Origin: Brevibacterium sp. RIT 803
GTDB taxonomy: Bacteria > Actinomycetota > Actinomycetes > Actinomycetales > Brevibacteriaceae
DNA: 64,000 bases
Assembly (NCBI RefSeq): GCF_016892625.1
Contig: NZ_JAFEMW010000001.1
Span: 1,542,293-1,606,292, forward strand
Reading direction: 5' to 3'
Within the stretch, counting starts at the first letter, position 1, and the number at the start of each line of letters is the position of its first letter. Below are positions 16,393-24,945 of this stretch, piece after piece. The notes beneath the pieces were generated by a model that worked only from the letters and a program-made list of their open reading frames with translations, did no database searches and had not been told where the DNA came from. Both the position numbers and the translations under genes were made by a program.

Positions 16393-17268
16393 ATGGCTTC
16401 ATATGCACCAGGCGGTTCCGGTTCGCAGATCTCACCCGAAGATCTGCTGACGCTGCTTGCCGTGGCTCGACTGGGCAAGTTCACCGCCGCCGCGCACAGC
16501 CTGGGCCTCAACCACACGACGGTCTCCCGACGTATCTCCGCCCTGGAGAAGGCCTATGGCGAGCGTATGCTCGTGGCCTCACCCGACGGCTGGGAACTCA
16601 GTGCTGCCGGACGTCACCTGCTTCCGGTGGCCGAGGACATCGAGTCCGCCCTGGGGCGCATCGACGCCCACGCCAGCTCCACTCTGTCGGGAACGATCCG
16701 TTTGGCCTGCCCGCAGGCCTTCGCACTTGAGTTCGCGGTCCCAGCCCTGACCCAGCTGCAGCGCAGCCATCCCGGCCTGCAGTTCGAACTCATCACTGCC
16801 ACTCAGCGAGCCCGGCAGTACCGCTCGGGGGTCGATATCGAGGTCGTCGTCGGCAGGCCGGACGCACCACGCAGCGTCGCAAAGCACATCCGCGACTATC
16901 GGCTCCAGCTCTACGCCTCCCGTGAGTACCTGGGGTCCCACACGATACCGACGACGCTTGAGGATCTTGCCGAGCACCGGCTCATCTACTACATCGAGAA
17001 CTCGCTGCAGGTCGATGACCTCGACGAGGCGGGCAATGCGCTGCCGCGCGGCAAGGGATTCTTCCGCTCCACCTCGGTGCATGCGCACGTGCTCGCCACG
17101 TCGAACGGAGTCGGGATCGGTATCTTGCCCGACTTCCTCGCCGCGGGCAACAGCCGCCTCGTACAGGTGCTGCCCGAGGAATTCTCGAAACCGGTCTCCT
17201 ACTGGGCCTCGGTCCGCCACGAATCCCTGCGCAACGCAGGAGTCCGCAGCGTCCTCGAGGTCCTCTGA
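16393..17268 (+). CDS. LysR-family transcriptional regulator
   Basis: 291 residues. Residues ~15-75 are the winged helix (LLTLLAVARLGKFTAAAHSLGLNHTTVSRRISALEKAYGERML), and residues ~100-291 the effector-binding domain. The spacing to the divergent mmsB gene and the dyad between them suggest that it controls that dehydrogenase and itself. The effector could be a valine-pathway acid, but nothing in the sequence decides this. The N-terminal ~14 residues (ASYAPGGSGSQIS) are an extension. No Shine-Dalgarno site precedes the ATG, consistent with the possible leaderless promoter. It is convergent with the 3-hydroxybutyrate dehydrogenase gene. Confidence 0.92.
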   Translation: MASYAPGGSGSQISPEDLLTLLAVARLGKFTAAAHSLGLNHTTVSRRISALEKAYGERMLVASPDGWELSAAGRHLLPVAEDIESALGRIDAHASSTLSGTIRLACPQAFALEFAVPALTQLQRSHPGLQFELITATQRARQYRSGVDIEVVVGRPDAPRSVAKHIRDYRLQLYASREYLGSHTIPTTLEDLAEHRLIYYIENSLQVDDLDEAGNALPRGKGFFRSTSVHAHVLATSNGVGIGILPDFLAAGNSRLVQVLPEEFSKPVSYWASVRHESLRNAGVRSVLEVL

Positions 17269-17299
17269 GTCAGACCCGGACGATCCCTCCATCAGGCCT

Positions 17300-17348
17300 C
17301 GGCCGACCTGGCACGTCTGGCCTCGGACGGCGCTGTACGCCTAGCCTC
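17300..17348 (-). repeat. imperfect 24-bp tandem repeat at the 3-hydroxybutyrate dehydrogenase stop
   Basis: On the minus strand two 24-bp units starting GAGGCTAGGCGT and GAGGCCAGACGT follow one another, with GAGGCC beginning a third. The first begins inside the TGA stop of the dehydrogenase gene. Similarity is imperfect (about two thirds). Confidence 0.5.
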
Positions 17349-18093
17349 AGGCGGCGGACCAGCCGCCGTCGACACTGTGTGCGCTGCCGTTGATGACGGC
17401 GGCAGCATCGCTGGCCAGGAACAGTGCCAGAGCGGCGATGTCGCCGGGTTCAGCAAGCTTCGGCACGGCAGAATGTCCGAGGAAGACCTGTTCGAGGACC
17501 TCGTCCTCGCTGATGCCGTTCGTCTTCGCCTGATCGGCGATCTGACCCTTGACCATCGGTGTCATCACATAGCCGGGATTGATCGCGTTGCAGGTCACAC
17601 CGTGAGGACCGGCTTCCAAGGCGGTCGTCTTCGTCAATCCCATGAGCCCATGCTTGGCCGCCACATAGGCTGACTTGTTCGCCGAGGCGCGCAGCCCGTG
17701 GATCGAGGAGAGGTTGATGACCCGGCCCCATCCCTTGGCGAACATCGCTGGCAGCGCTGCCTTGGTGAGCACGAACGGTGCTTCGAGCATGAGCGTGTTG
17801 ATGAGTCGCCATTCCTCGAGCGGGAATTCCGTGATCGGGTGGATCCGCTGGATGCCGGCGTTGTTGACGAGGATGTCGACGTCAAGGTCGACTCCATCCA
17901 GCGCCGAGGTGTCCGCGAGGTTGACCGTCCACGCCTCTCCTCCGATGTCGCTGGCTACGGCTTCCGCCGATTCCGCGTTGACGTCGGCGACGATGACGTG
18001 TGCTCCGGCTGCGGCGAAGGCTTCGCTCATCGCCTTGCCGAGGCCGGAGGCTCCCCCCGTGACCAGGGCGCGCTTCTTGTTGAGATCGACCAT
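17347..18093 (-). CDS. 3-hydroxybutyrate dehydrogenase (short-chain dehydrogenase)
   Basis: 248-residue classical SDR enzyme. It has the dinucleotide motif TGGASGLGKA near the N-terminus, NNAG (ILVNNAGIQRIHPI), catalytic Ser in INLSSIHG and the YVAAK Tyr/Lys pair (SAYVAAKHGLMG). The segment NNAGIQRIHPITEFPLEEW and the ending INGSAHSVDGGWSAA match D-3-hydroxybutyrate dehydrogenases, which interconvert 3-hydroxybutyrate and acetoacetate with NAD. The gene lies downstream of an MHS transporter on the same strand, though a hairpin separates them. Together they could import and oxidise a short hydroxyacid. Other SDR substrates cannot be excluded. Confidence 0.85.
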   Translation of the reverse strand: MVDLNKKRALVTGGASGLGKAMSEAFAAAGAHVIVADVNAESAEAVASDIGGEAWTVNLADTSALDGVDLDVDILVNNAGIQRIHPITEFPLEEWRLINTLMLEAPFVLTKAALPAMFAKGWGRVINLSSIHGLRASANKSAYVAAKHGLMGLTKTTALEAGPHGVTCNAINPGYVMTPMVKGQIADQAKTNGISEDEVLEQVFLGHSAVPKLAEPGDIAALALFLASDAAAVINGSAHSVDGGWSAA

Positions 18094-18164
18094 TGCAGTC
18101 CCTTCGATCGTGTCATAGTTCGGCGGTGTTGTCCGCTGTCGTGATGTCCGCTGTCATGTCATCA

Positions 18165-18192
18165 GGCGGTGCCGACGATCATCGGCACCGCC
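18165..18192 (-). terminator. hairpin between the MHS transporter and the dehydrogenase
   Basis: GGCGGTGCCGA (18165-18175) and its exact complement (18182-18192) enclose a six-base loop. It follows the MHS gene stop by about 50 bp on the minus strand and lies ~70 bp before the dehydrogenase start. There is no strong T-tract, so it may terminate or only attenuate. Confidence 0.55.
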
Positions 18193-18239
18193 CGATTGCC
18201 GAACTCACTGTTGTGCATTCGAGTGCTGAGGTGTGAGTA

Positions 18240-19595
18240 TCAGCGCTTCGCCGCGTGACGGCGGTCCTTGTCCACCTGGTCCAGTGAACGCAGATCGATG
18301 CCCTTCGTCTCCTTTGTGAACAGAAGCGCGACCATCGAGATGATGGCGGCAGCCAGGAGATAGAACGCGATCGGCACCGAGGAGTCGAACTTCTGCAGCA
18401 GCGCAGTTGCGATGATCGGAGCGAACGATCCGGCCACGATCGCCGTGACCTGGTATCCGGTCGAGACACCCGAGTTGCGCATGCGGGTGGGGAACATCTC
18501 TGACATGATCGCCGGCTGTCCGGCATACATCAGTGCATGGAAGATGAGCCCCAGCAGCAAGGCGAGGAAGATCATCGCACCGCTGCCGGTGTCGTACATC
18601 GGGAAGGCGAAGAAGCCCCAAGAAGCGGTGAGCACGATTCCGATGCCGTAGGGCAGCTTGCGCCCGACCTTGTCCGCCATCGCCCCGACGAAGGGCACGA
18701 GCACAGCGTGGATCGCGTGGGCGCCGAGTAGGAGCCCGAGGATCTCTGCGGCTTCGATCTTGACCGCGATCGCCAGATAGGTGATCGAGAAGGTCACCAC
18801 GAGATAGTAGTGGATGTTCTCGACGAAGCGCAGCCCCATCGCGGCGAAGACTTCACGCGGGTAGCGCTTGAAGACGGCCTTGATTCCGTAGTCCACGCCC
18901 TCTTCGATCTCCTCAGCCTGGACCTGTTCGAAGATCGGAGCGTCGGAGACACGGGTGCGGATGTAGTAGCCGATGAGCACGATGACGGCTGAGAGCCAGA
19001 AGGCCACACGCCAACCCCACGACAGGAAGTGCTCTTCGGTCAGTGTTGCGGTGAGGACGAAGAGCACGCCAGTGGCAAGCAGGTTGCCCAAGGGCACGCC
19101 CGACTGCGGGAATGACGACCAGAAGCCGCGTTCCTTGTTCGGTGCGTGTTCGGCGACGAGGAGAACCGCTCCGCCCCATTCGCCGCCGACTGCGAACCCT
19201 TGGACGACTCGCAGAAGTACCAGAAGGATCGGGGCGAAGGGCCCGATCTGGTCGAAGGTCGGCAGACATCCCATGAGGAATGTGGCCACGCCGACCAGGA
19301 CGATCGACAGCTGCAGCAGCTTCTTGCGTCCGTATTTGTCACCGAAGTGGCCGAAGACGATTCCGCCGATGGGTCGGGCGATGAAGCCGACCGCGTAGGT
19401 GGCGAAGCCCGCCAGGATCGGTGTCAGTGGGTCGTCCGACGGTGGGAACAGAATGTGGTTGAACACCAGGGTGGCGGCCGAACCGTAGAGGAAGAACTCG
19501 TACCACTCGACGACGGTTCCGGCCATCGAAGCGGCGACGACCTTGCGCAGCTGTGCGCGTATCGTCTTCTTCTCCGCATTGTTCGAAGAACTCAT
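18240..19595 (-). CDS. MFS transporter, metabolite:H+ symporter (MHS) family
   Basis: 451 residues, 12 hydrophobic segments. The MHS hallmark VVEWYEFFLYGSAATLVF opens TM1, followed by FGHFGDKYGRKK in the first cytoplasmic loop, GEWGGAVLLVAEHAP before TM5, and MADKVGRK in the second half. These proteins import organic acids such as shikimate, citrate, alpha-ketoglutarate or proline-type solutes with protons. Its position above the 3-hydroxybutyrate dehydrogenase suggests a short hydroxyacid, which is inference only. The C-terminus ends in a cytoplasmic KETKGIDL-type tail typical of the family. The ATG follows AGGAGAGT. Confidence 0.88.
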   Translation of the reverse strand: MSSSNNAEKKTIRAQLRKVVAASMAGTVVEWYEFFLYGSAATLVFNHILFPPSDDPLTPILAGFATYAVGFIARPIGGIVFGHFGDKYGRKKLLQLSIVLVGVATFLMGCLPTFDQIGPFAPILLVLLRVVQGFAVGGEWGGAVLLVAEHAPNKERGFWSSFPQSGVPLGNLLATGVLFVLTATLTEEHFLSWGWRVAFWLSAVIVLIGYYIRTRVSDAPIFEQVQAEEIEEGVDYGIKAVFKRYPREVFAAMGLRFVENIHYYLVVTFSITYLAIAVKIEAAEILGLLLGAHAIHAVLVPFVGAMADKVGRKLPYGIGIVLTASWGFFAFPMYDTGSGAMIFLALLLGLIFHALMYAGQPAIMSEMFPTRMRNSGVSTGYQVTAIVAGSFAPIIATALLQKFDSSVPIAFYLLAAAIISMVALLFTKETKGIDLRSLDQVDKDRRHAAKR

Positions 19596-19851
19596 GACTC
19601 TCCTTGATTTCCACGATCCGCATCACCGTTGAATGCGCGGATCGACTCGCTGTGGCGTCTCGGCCCGAGCGGAGGTGAGCCTGCATGCCCCTGCAATGCG
19701 GCTTCAGGTCCACGTCATCGGCGCGGGTCGCGTGACGCTGTGGATAAAAATGATCCATGCAACAGTCTGCGCCATCCGGCACACGATTGGGTGCAGAAAG
19801 GGCTCGAATCCGGGAATTACCTGTGCACATTACCGCACACGAGGTGTGCAG

Positions 19852-21930
19852 TCATCTGCTTCTCTGACCACTGTTCGCGTCGCGCTGGGCCATGTTGGCG
19901 AGCATGTCGTTGTAGGCGCGAAGTTCCGCGTCGTCGGTGCGCGCTTCACTGCGGTCGATGCGCTTAGCCTCTCGATCCGAGGATTTCGACCATTGGAAGG
20001 CCACCATGATTGCAATGAACAGGGTGGGGAATTCGCCGATGCCCCAGGCGATTCCTCCGCCCATCTGTTGGTCTTCGATCGCCGAATAGCCCCAGTCGGC
20101 GCCGATGTTGCCGAACCAGTCGCCCTCAATGAGGACTTCCGAACTCATAATCGAGATTCCGAAGAACGCATGGAAGGCCATCGTGATGAGAAGCATGAGC
20201 AGGCGCAGCGGATATCCCGGTCGCTCCACGCCGGGATCGATGCCGATGAGGGCCTGCGCGAACAGATAGCCCGCGCCGAGGAAGTGGATGATCATCAGCT
20301 CGTGTCCGAGGTGCCATTCAAGCGCGTACTTCATCACGCCCGAGTAGTAGAAGATGACGAGGGAACCGGCGAAATTCACGCTGGCGAAGATCGGGTTCGC
20401 GAAGAAACGCATGTACGGAGTGTGGACGAGCCAGAGCACCCACTCGCGGATCCCGCGCGAACCGTCCGTGCGAGCTTTCGTTCCACGCATGAGCATGGTG
20501 ATAGGTGCGCCGAGAACCATCGGCAGGGGCACCACCATGATCAGGAGCATGTGCTGGATCATGTGCCCGGAGAACTGGATCTCACCGTAGACCCTGGCGC
20601 CGCCGGACGTGACGTAGACGAGGAAGATCATGCCGAGCAGCCAGCAGATCAGGCGATGGACCGGCCAGGAATCACCTCGACGCCGGAGATTGACGAAGCC
20701 GACGGTGTAGGCCGTGGCCAGACCGACGGCCACGACGACCCACAGCGGGTCCAAGGACCATTCAGTGAAGTATCGGGCAAAGCTCGGCGGCGGCGGAAGC
20801 GGCTCGCCGGTGAGGATCTCAGCCGGGGACGGGTCACCCACAGGCTCCTGCGAAACCGGGGGCTGGGACCGCGAGAGTGCGACCGCGAGACCCATCGTGG
20901 CACCGAAGATGACGAACTCGACGATGATGAGCCGCCAGAACTCCCTGGTCACTGAGGCTGCGGTGCCCAGACGGCGAATGACGAACTGCCGGTGCCAGAA
21001 CCCGATGAGACCGAGCAGAATCGTCGCGAAAGCCTTCGCCACGATCACCTGCCCGTAGGGAGTCATGACGTCAGCGAGGCTGTGGACGCGCAACAGCGAG
21101 TTCACCACACCGGAGAAGGCAACGAGGGCAAAGGCGATGAGTGCGAACGAGGAATAACGTTCGATCGTGGTGCGCAGCTGGTTGGAGCGGGCAAGGTCCG
21201 AGCCCAGGAGGGCGATGACGAAAAGGCCGCCCAGCCAGATGGTGACGCCCAGCAGATGCAGACCGATGCTGTTGACGGCTTGGGTGTGTCCGGAGGCTTC
21301 GGCGGAGTGTCCCATCAGTGCCAGCGGGATCATCACGCCGACGCCGAGCACGCCTGCCACCGCGATGCCGAGGTAGCTGCGTGTGCCGAAGCACAGAGTC
21401 GAGGCGACGGCGATGAGGACGACGATGAGCGTCCAGAGCTGACCGAAGGCGATCTGGGTCAGAAACACGCCGAGCTGATTGGAGAAGTCGAGATAGGCCT
21501 GTGCGCCGACAGTATCGGCGAAGGTGAGGACAAGGACGGCCACTGCAGAGATCGTCCAGACCACCGATGCCACCTCGGCGATCTTCAGGGTCTTCTCCCA
21601 GAGCGCATTGAACGGGATCTCATCGGTCGTGCCCGACTTCGCGCCTGCAGGACTCGTCTTCCTGTTCCGGTCTCGCCCCTGGGTGCGGGGCAGGATGAGG
21701 AGGGCGAACATCAGTGCGCCCAGAGTCAGTGCCATCGAAATGTTGAAGACGAATTTCGCGGCCGGAAGACCGAATCGCACGTAGGGGCCGGGGTCGTTGA
21801 GGAGTGTCGCCTCCGCCGCTCCGGTGAAGAGCATCGCGGCCATACCCACACCGAGTCCGCCGATGACGACTAGGGGAACGGCCGCGCGAGACGTGAATCG
21901 GGTGACCGATTCGAAGACTTGAGTGCTCAC
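19852..21930 (-). CDS. CopD-CtaG fusion: copper resistance / cytochrome oxidase assembly membrane protein
   Basis: 692-residue polytopic membrane protein with two domains. Residues ~1-340 form a CopD-like copper-import domain (helices with IGLHLLGVTIWLGGLFVIALLG and GHSAEASGHTQAVN). Residues ~380-660 form a CtaG-like (caa3_CtaG) domain with FSGHMIQHMLLIMVVPLPMVLGAP, HTPYMRFFANP and the late MAFHAFFGISIMSS. Conserved His and Met residues in these helices are likely copper ligands. In actinobacteria this fusion is common and is thought to deliver copper for oxidase assembly. The C-terminal ~45 residues are charged and cytoplasmic. No partner gene adjoins it; the copper efflux operon is ~27 kb away. 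Confidence 0.9.
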   Translation of the reverse strand: MSTQVFESVTRFTSRAAVPLVVIGGLGVGMAAMLFTGAAEATLLNDPGPYVRFGLPAAKFVFNISMALTLGALMFALLILPRTQGRDRNRKTSPAGAKSGTTDEIPFNALWEKTLKIAEVASVVWTISAVAVLVLTFADTVGAQAYLDFSNQLGVFLTQIAFGQLWTLIVVLIAVASTLCFGTRSYLGIAVAGVLGVGVMIPLALMGHSAEASGHTQAVNSIGLHLLGVTIWLGGLFVIALLGSDLARSNQLRTTIERYSSFALIAFALVAFSGVVNSLLRVHSLADVMTPYGQVIVAKAFATILLGLIGFWHRQFVIRRLGTAASVTREFWRLIIVEFVIFGATMGLAVALSRSQPPVSQEPVGDPSPAEILTGEPLPPPPSFARYFTEWSLDPLWVVVAVGLATAYTVGFVNLRRRGDSWPVHRLICWLLGMIFLVYVTSGGARVYGEIQFSGHMIQHMLLIMVVPLPMVLGAPITMLMRGTKARTDGSRGIREWVLWLVHTPYMRFFANPIFASVNFAGSLVIFYYSGVMKYALEWHLGHELMIIHFLGAGYLFAQALIGIDPGVERPGYPLRLLMLLITMAFHAFFGISIMSSEVLIEGDWFGNIGADWGYSAIEDQQMGGGIAWGIGEFPTLFIAIMVAFQWSKSSDREAKRIDRSEARTDDAELRAYNDMLANMAQRDANSGQRSR

Positions 21931-22037
21931 TGGTGGCAGACCGCCGCTTCATTCATGGTTCAAGGGTATCGCCGGAGTCTGAGACCGAGCCAACTGCGAG
22001 GCCCGGACGTGGTCGAGATCTCGGCGAGCAGACAAGA

Positions 22038-22067
22038 AATGACCCGGACCAAAAGGCCCGGGTCATT
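22038..22067 (-). terminator. terminator downstream of hup
   Basis: AATGACCCGG and CCGGGTCATT form a perfect 10-bp stem around a 10-base loop. It lies about 20 bp after the HU gene stop and, on the minus strand, is followed by TTTCTTG. It separates hup from copD-ctaG. Confidence 0.75.
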
Positions 22068-22086
22068 CCATGCTGATGCGCGAGGC

Positions 22087-22374
22087 TCAGTTAGGGCTGC
22101 CAGCGGCAGCTTTCAGCTTCGAACCAGCGGACAGCTTCACGGAGTAGCCGGCCTTGATCTGGATCTCTTCACCGGTCTGCGGGTTGCGTCCCTTGCGAGC
22201 GGCACGTTCGGTGCGCTCGACAGACAGCCATCCGGGGATGGTGAGCTTTTCGCCCTTGCCGACGACGTCTGAGAAGACATCGAAGACACCGTCAAGAACG
22301 TCCGAGACCTGCTTCTGGGTCAGTCCGGAATTCTCTGCAACTTCTGCTACGAGCTCACTGCGGTTCTTAGCCAT
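22087..22374 (-). CDS. hup: HU-family DNA-binding protein
   Basis: 95-residue nucleoid protein. It matches HU/IHF along its length: N-terminal dimer helices (NRSELVAEVAENSGLTQKQVSDVLDGVFDVF), the saddle strands GEKLTIPGWLSVERTERAARKGRNPQTGEEI with the DNA-bending RNPQTGE arm, and the closing helix. Unlike the long mycobacterial HupB, it lacks a Lys/Ala-rich tail and is of the short bacterial type. It binds and bends DNA as a dimer. A strong TAAGGAGGACA ribosome site precedes the ATG. It stands 70 bp below rpsN and has its own terminator. Confidence 0.96.
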   Translation of the reverse strand: MAKNRSELVAEVAENSGLTQKQVSDVLDGVFDVFSDVVGKGEKLTIPGWLSVERTERAARKGRNPQTGEEIQIKAGYSVKLSAGSKLKAAAGSPN

Positions 22375-22443
22375 AAAAGTGTCCTCCTTAGGACAAGTCG
22401 GTCGGTTACCGGTCCGTTTTTCCGATAACGAACTTCCTCGAGA

Positions 22444-22749
22444 TTACCAGCTTGACTTCGTGATGCCGGGCAACTCGCCGTTATGTGCCATTTCGCGGAA
22501 GCGAACACGGGAGAGACCGAACTTGCGGAGGTAGCCGCGTGGACGGCCATCCACCTGGTCGCGGTTGCGCACACGCACTGGTGAGGCATCGCGAGGAAGC
22601 TTCTGCAGTCCGAGGCGTGCTTCTTCACGCTGCTCGTCGGTGCTGTCTGGGTGTGTCAGCTGGCGCTTGAGCGTCGCACGACGCTCCGCGTAACGCTCAA
22701 CAATGACGCGACGCTGCTTGTCGCGTGCGATCTTTGACTTCTTAGCCAT
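22444..22749 (-). CDS. rpsN: 30S ribosomal protein S14, zinc-independent type
   Basis: 101-residue S14 of the long, cysteine-free (C-) type. It matches the family over its length, with [19 protein letters not shown] at the N-terminus and [33 protein letters not shown] at the end. The zinc-ribbon CxxC pairs of the short type are absent. It is last in rpmB-rpmG-rpsN, six bases after rpmG. In actinobacteria this trio often replaces zinc-containing paralogues when zinc is short, but in some Micrococcales it may be the only set; the window cannot decide. Confidence 0.97.
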   Translation of the reverse strand: MAKKSKIARDKQRRVIVERYAERRATLKRQLTHPDSTDEQREEARLGLQKLPRDASPVRVRNRDQVDGRPRGYLRKFGLSRVRFREMAHNGELPGITKSSW

Positions 22750-22755
22750 ATGCGC

Positions 22756-22923
22756 TCAGCGCTCCTCTCGGAAATCGACGTGCTTGCGGACAACTGGATC
22801 GTACTTCTTGAGCACCATGCGATCCGGGTTGTTGCGGCGGTTCTTGCGGGTCACATAGGTGAACCCGGAACCAGCGGTCGACTTGAGCTTGATGATGGGA
22901 CGAATGTCCTGTGCTTTAGCCAT
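22756..22923 (-). CDS. rpmG: 50S ribosomal protein L33, zinc-independent type
   Basis: 55-residue L33, read directly from the minus strand between rpsN and rpmB. It begins [20 protein letters not shown] and ends HVDFREER; in between, [19 protein letters not shown] matches the family. The two CxxC zinc knuckles of the C+ type are missing. The ATG overlaps the rpmB stop by one base (TGATG), so the pair is translationally coupled. The gene is easily missed because of its length. Confidence 0.96.
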   Translation of the reverse strand: MAKAQDIRPIIKLKSTAGSGFTYVTRKNRRNNPDRMVLKKYDPVVRKHVDFREER

Positions 22924-23159
22924 CAGAGCTTCACTCCCTTGGCAATGAGTTCGCCGACGACGGCGTCAATTCCGCGCACGTCGATCACCTTGATGCCCTT
23001 GGCGGACAGGTTAAGGGTGATGCTGCGACGCAGAGACGGAACGTAGTAGCGCTTTTTCTGAATATTCGGGTTGAAACGACGCTTGGTGGTTCGTTTCGAG
23101 TGGGACACATTGTGTCCGAAACCAGGGACGGCCCCGGTTACTTGGCAGTTTGCTGCCAT
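22923..23159 (-). CDS. rpmB: 50S ribosomal protein L28, zinc-independent type
   Basis: 78-residue L28. It begins [20 protein letters not shown] and contains [21 protein letters not shown], typical of the family, and the C-terminal ALO-like [17 protein letters not shown]. One cysteine remains at position 5, but its partner is Thr and the second CxxC is replaced (LNLSAKG), so zinc binding is lost. The start was set at this ATG, which follows GGAGAGTC; six upstream codons in frame are not part of the family. First gene of the ribosomal trio. Confidence 0.96.
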   Translation of the reverse strand: MAANCQVTGAVPGFGHNVSHSKRTTKRRFNPNIQKKRYYVPSLRRSITLNLSAKGIKVIDVRGIDAVVGELIAKGVKL

Positions 23160-23782
23160 GACTCTCCTCCAGTTCACAAGTTACCGACTCTCGAAACAAG
23201 CGGGTCTGCGTGGGATCCACGCTCGCTTGCGCCGATGTCGGAAGACATCAACAAATTTTCACGAATGCTGCTCGGTCGGACTGGTGTCCGACCGCTGACC
23301 AGGCTGCTGCCCGGCATGAGGCGTTCGCAATGAAAATTGTGTACGCCAAAACAGGTTTGCCCGTTCGGGCGAGATGTCTCACCAGCGCTGAAGCCGTAGC
23401 CTGTGAGAGATTGGCCGAAGCTGGAGTGCAGCGGTGGGTGAGCACCATGTTGGCCTGAGCAGATCAATCAGTGATCGAACTGCTACGACACAACAGATAA
23501 CAATCTTAGAGAGAAACAGGCCTTCAGAGCAAATTCACTGAAACAGTGTCGCAGAACCTCGTTGGACGTGCTGCCGCTGAGGGCCTCAGAACGCCCCGCG
23601 CCCGGATTCGCGGGCCCAACACCACTTCCCCACTGATACTCATCTCGCACGCATCTTCGCGCGCGCAATGCACACACCATCCAGCAGACAACGCGTCCTG
23701 CTCTGACTCGTGTTGAAGACGTGCCGATGACGTGCCAAGGTAAGAAGATGATTGCCACCACATCTGGCACTCAGGAGGACCG
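23160..23782. other. gene-free stretch upstream of rpmB
   Basis: About 620 bp between the divergent rpmB operon and the next plus-strand gene. Several open frames occur, the longest about 160 codons on the minus strand and 82 on the plus, but none has a ribosome site or family resemblance. AT-rich spots occur (AACAAATTTTCACG at ~23249, CAATGAAAATTG at 23328-23339, a small palindrome); they are only loosely like a Zur site. It holds the rpmB promoter; I see nothing else. Confidence 0.5.
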
Positions 23783-24766
23783 ATGAGCGACGTTCCACCG
23801 AGGCCGCGAATCCGTCCAGCGACCAGTGATGACTGGCAGAAGGGCCAACCGGATCGCGCCGGTCCGACCCCGTCGCCGGGCCACGAGTCCACCCAGAGTG
23901 CTGCCGACTTCGACAACTCGACCTATTACGAATACCTCGAGAAGCACACTGGCGACGTACCCGTATCCAAAAGTCGCACGCGCAATGTCTTCGCCCCCGT
24001 AGGCGCCTCCCCGTTCCAAGAACAACCTCAGAACTCCACCGGAGCATCACTGACAGGACAACGGGGGCAAACCAGTACCCGCGGTCAGACAGAGTCCTCC
24101 GGCCACATGGGCGATCAGCCCGCACATTCGGCACACACCGAACACGGCTCCGATGGTCCAGCTTCGGGGCAGGTCCCGCTCCAACCGGCTCCGGCCCCGA
24201 AGAAGGGCAACGGGGCCAAGATCACCGTCGTCATCATCGCCATCGTCATGATTCTCGCGCTCCTGGCCTTCTTCGGAGTGCGCTGGCTGGCACCGTCGAC
24301 GGGAACGGTGCCCGTCGACTTCGGCGGCGATGAAACCGGATCTGCCTCTCCCTCCCCTTCCGAGCCCCTGGTGCAGCCGACAGCGAGTCCGCAGGAGGCA
24401 CTGTCGACCTACACGAACGAAGGCAGCGCGGAGGCCGAGGACCTCGAGGGGCAGTGGGTCACGCAGGTCAGTGCGAAAAACGTCGGCCTGGAGGCCGACG
24501 GTCAGACGTGGAGTGCTCAGGACATCGTCGATGAGTACGAGACCAACCGCGTCAAGTACCCGGGTGCGATCCTCATCCACAGCGGCGATTGGGACTCCTA
24601 CAAGGACGACAACTACTGGGTAACCGTCATCGACACCCCCTACAGCGATCCCGAGCCCGCACTCGATCAGTGTCGCTCCTGGGGCTTGGACCGCAACCAC
24701 TGCCTCGCCAAGCGTCTGGTCACAGACGGAAGCCCCACCGACAACAGCGCCTACCTCGACAAGTAG
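23783..24766 (+). CDS. membrane-anchored protein of unknown function with Pro/Gln-rich cytoplasmic part
   Basis: 327 residues. Residues 1-140 are disordered, Pro/Gln/Ser/Thr-rich and presumably cytoplasmic. A single transmembrane helix lies at ~147-167 (ITVVIIAIVMILALLAFFGV). Residues ~185-327 are extracellular, with a Ser/Pro linker then a compact domain (LEGQWVTQVSAKNVGL, IHSGDWDSYKDDNYWVTVID) that ends with two cysteines (DQCRSWGLDRNHCLAK). The layout recalls envelope proteins of actinobacteria in which the outer domain resembles SPOR- or lipase-like small folds, but I cannot assign one. The ATG follows GGAGGACCG at good spacing. It ends at a strong bidirectional terminator. Confidence 0.75.
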   Translation: MSDVPPRPRIRPATSDDWQKGQPDRAGPTPSPGHESTQSAADFDNSTYYEYLEKHTGDVPVSKSRTRNVFAPVGASPFQEQPQNSTGASLTGQRGQTSTRGQTESSGHMGDQPAHSAHTEHGSDGPASGQVPLQPAPAPKKGNGAKITVVIIAIVMILALLAFFGVRWLAPSTGTVPVDFGGDETGSASPSPSEPLVQPTASPQEALSTYTNEGSAEAEDLEGQWVTQVSAKNVGLEADGQTWSAQDIVDEYETNRVKYPGAILIHSGDWDSYKDDNYWVTVIDTPYSDPEPALDQCRSWGLDRNHCLAKRLVTDGSPTDNSAYLDK

Positions 24767-24833
24767 CTGCTCTTCGCCCTCACCGCGACAACACCAAAGC
24801 ACGGCGCCAGCACCCGGGCGCAGCGCTGAGCCA

Positions 24834-24887
24834 ACGACGGAGCTCCGAGACACTTATGTGCGCACAGGTGTCTCGGAGCTCCGTCGT
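24834..24887. terminator. bidirectional terminator, 20-bp perfect stem
   Basis: ACGACGGAGCTCCGAGACAC (24834-24853) and its exact reverse complement (24868-24887) enclose 14 bases. It lies between two convergent genes, the membrane protein and the E2 gene, and probably ends both. No T-tract is present on either side. Confidence 0.8.
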
Positions 24888-24945
24888 CGTCTCGAAGTCA
24901 GGGCGACGCCTACGGTGACTTCTTCTGGGGAAGTCTGAGCCAGCC

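Noticed and set aside
23249..23339. Zur box upstream of rpmB
   Set aside because: AT-rich segments exist, but symmetry and match to known Zur sites are too weak to call.
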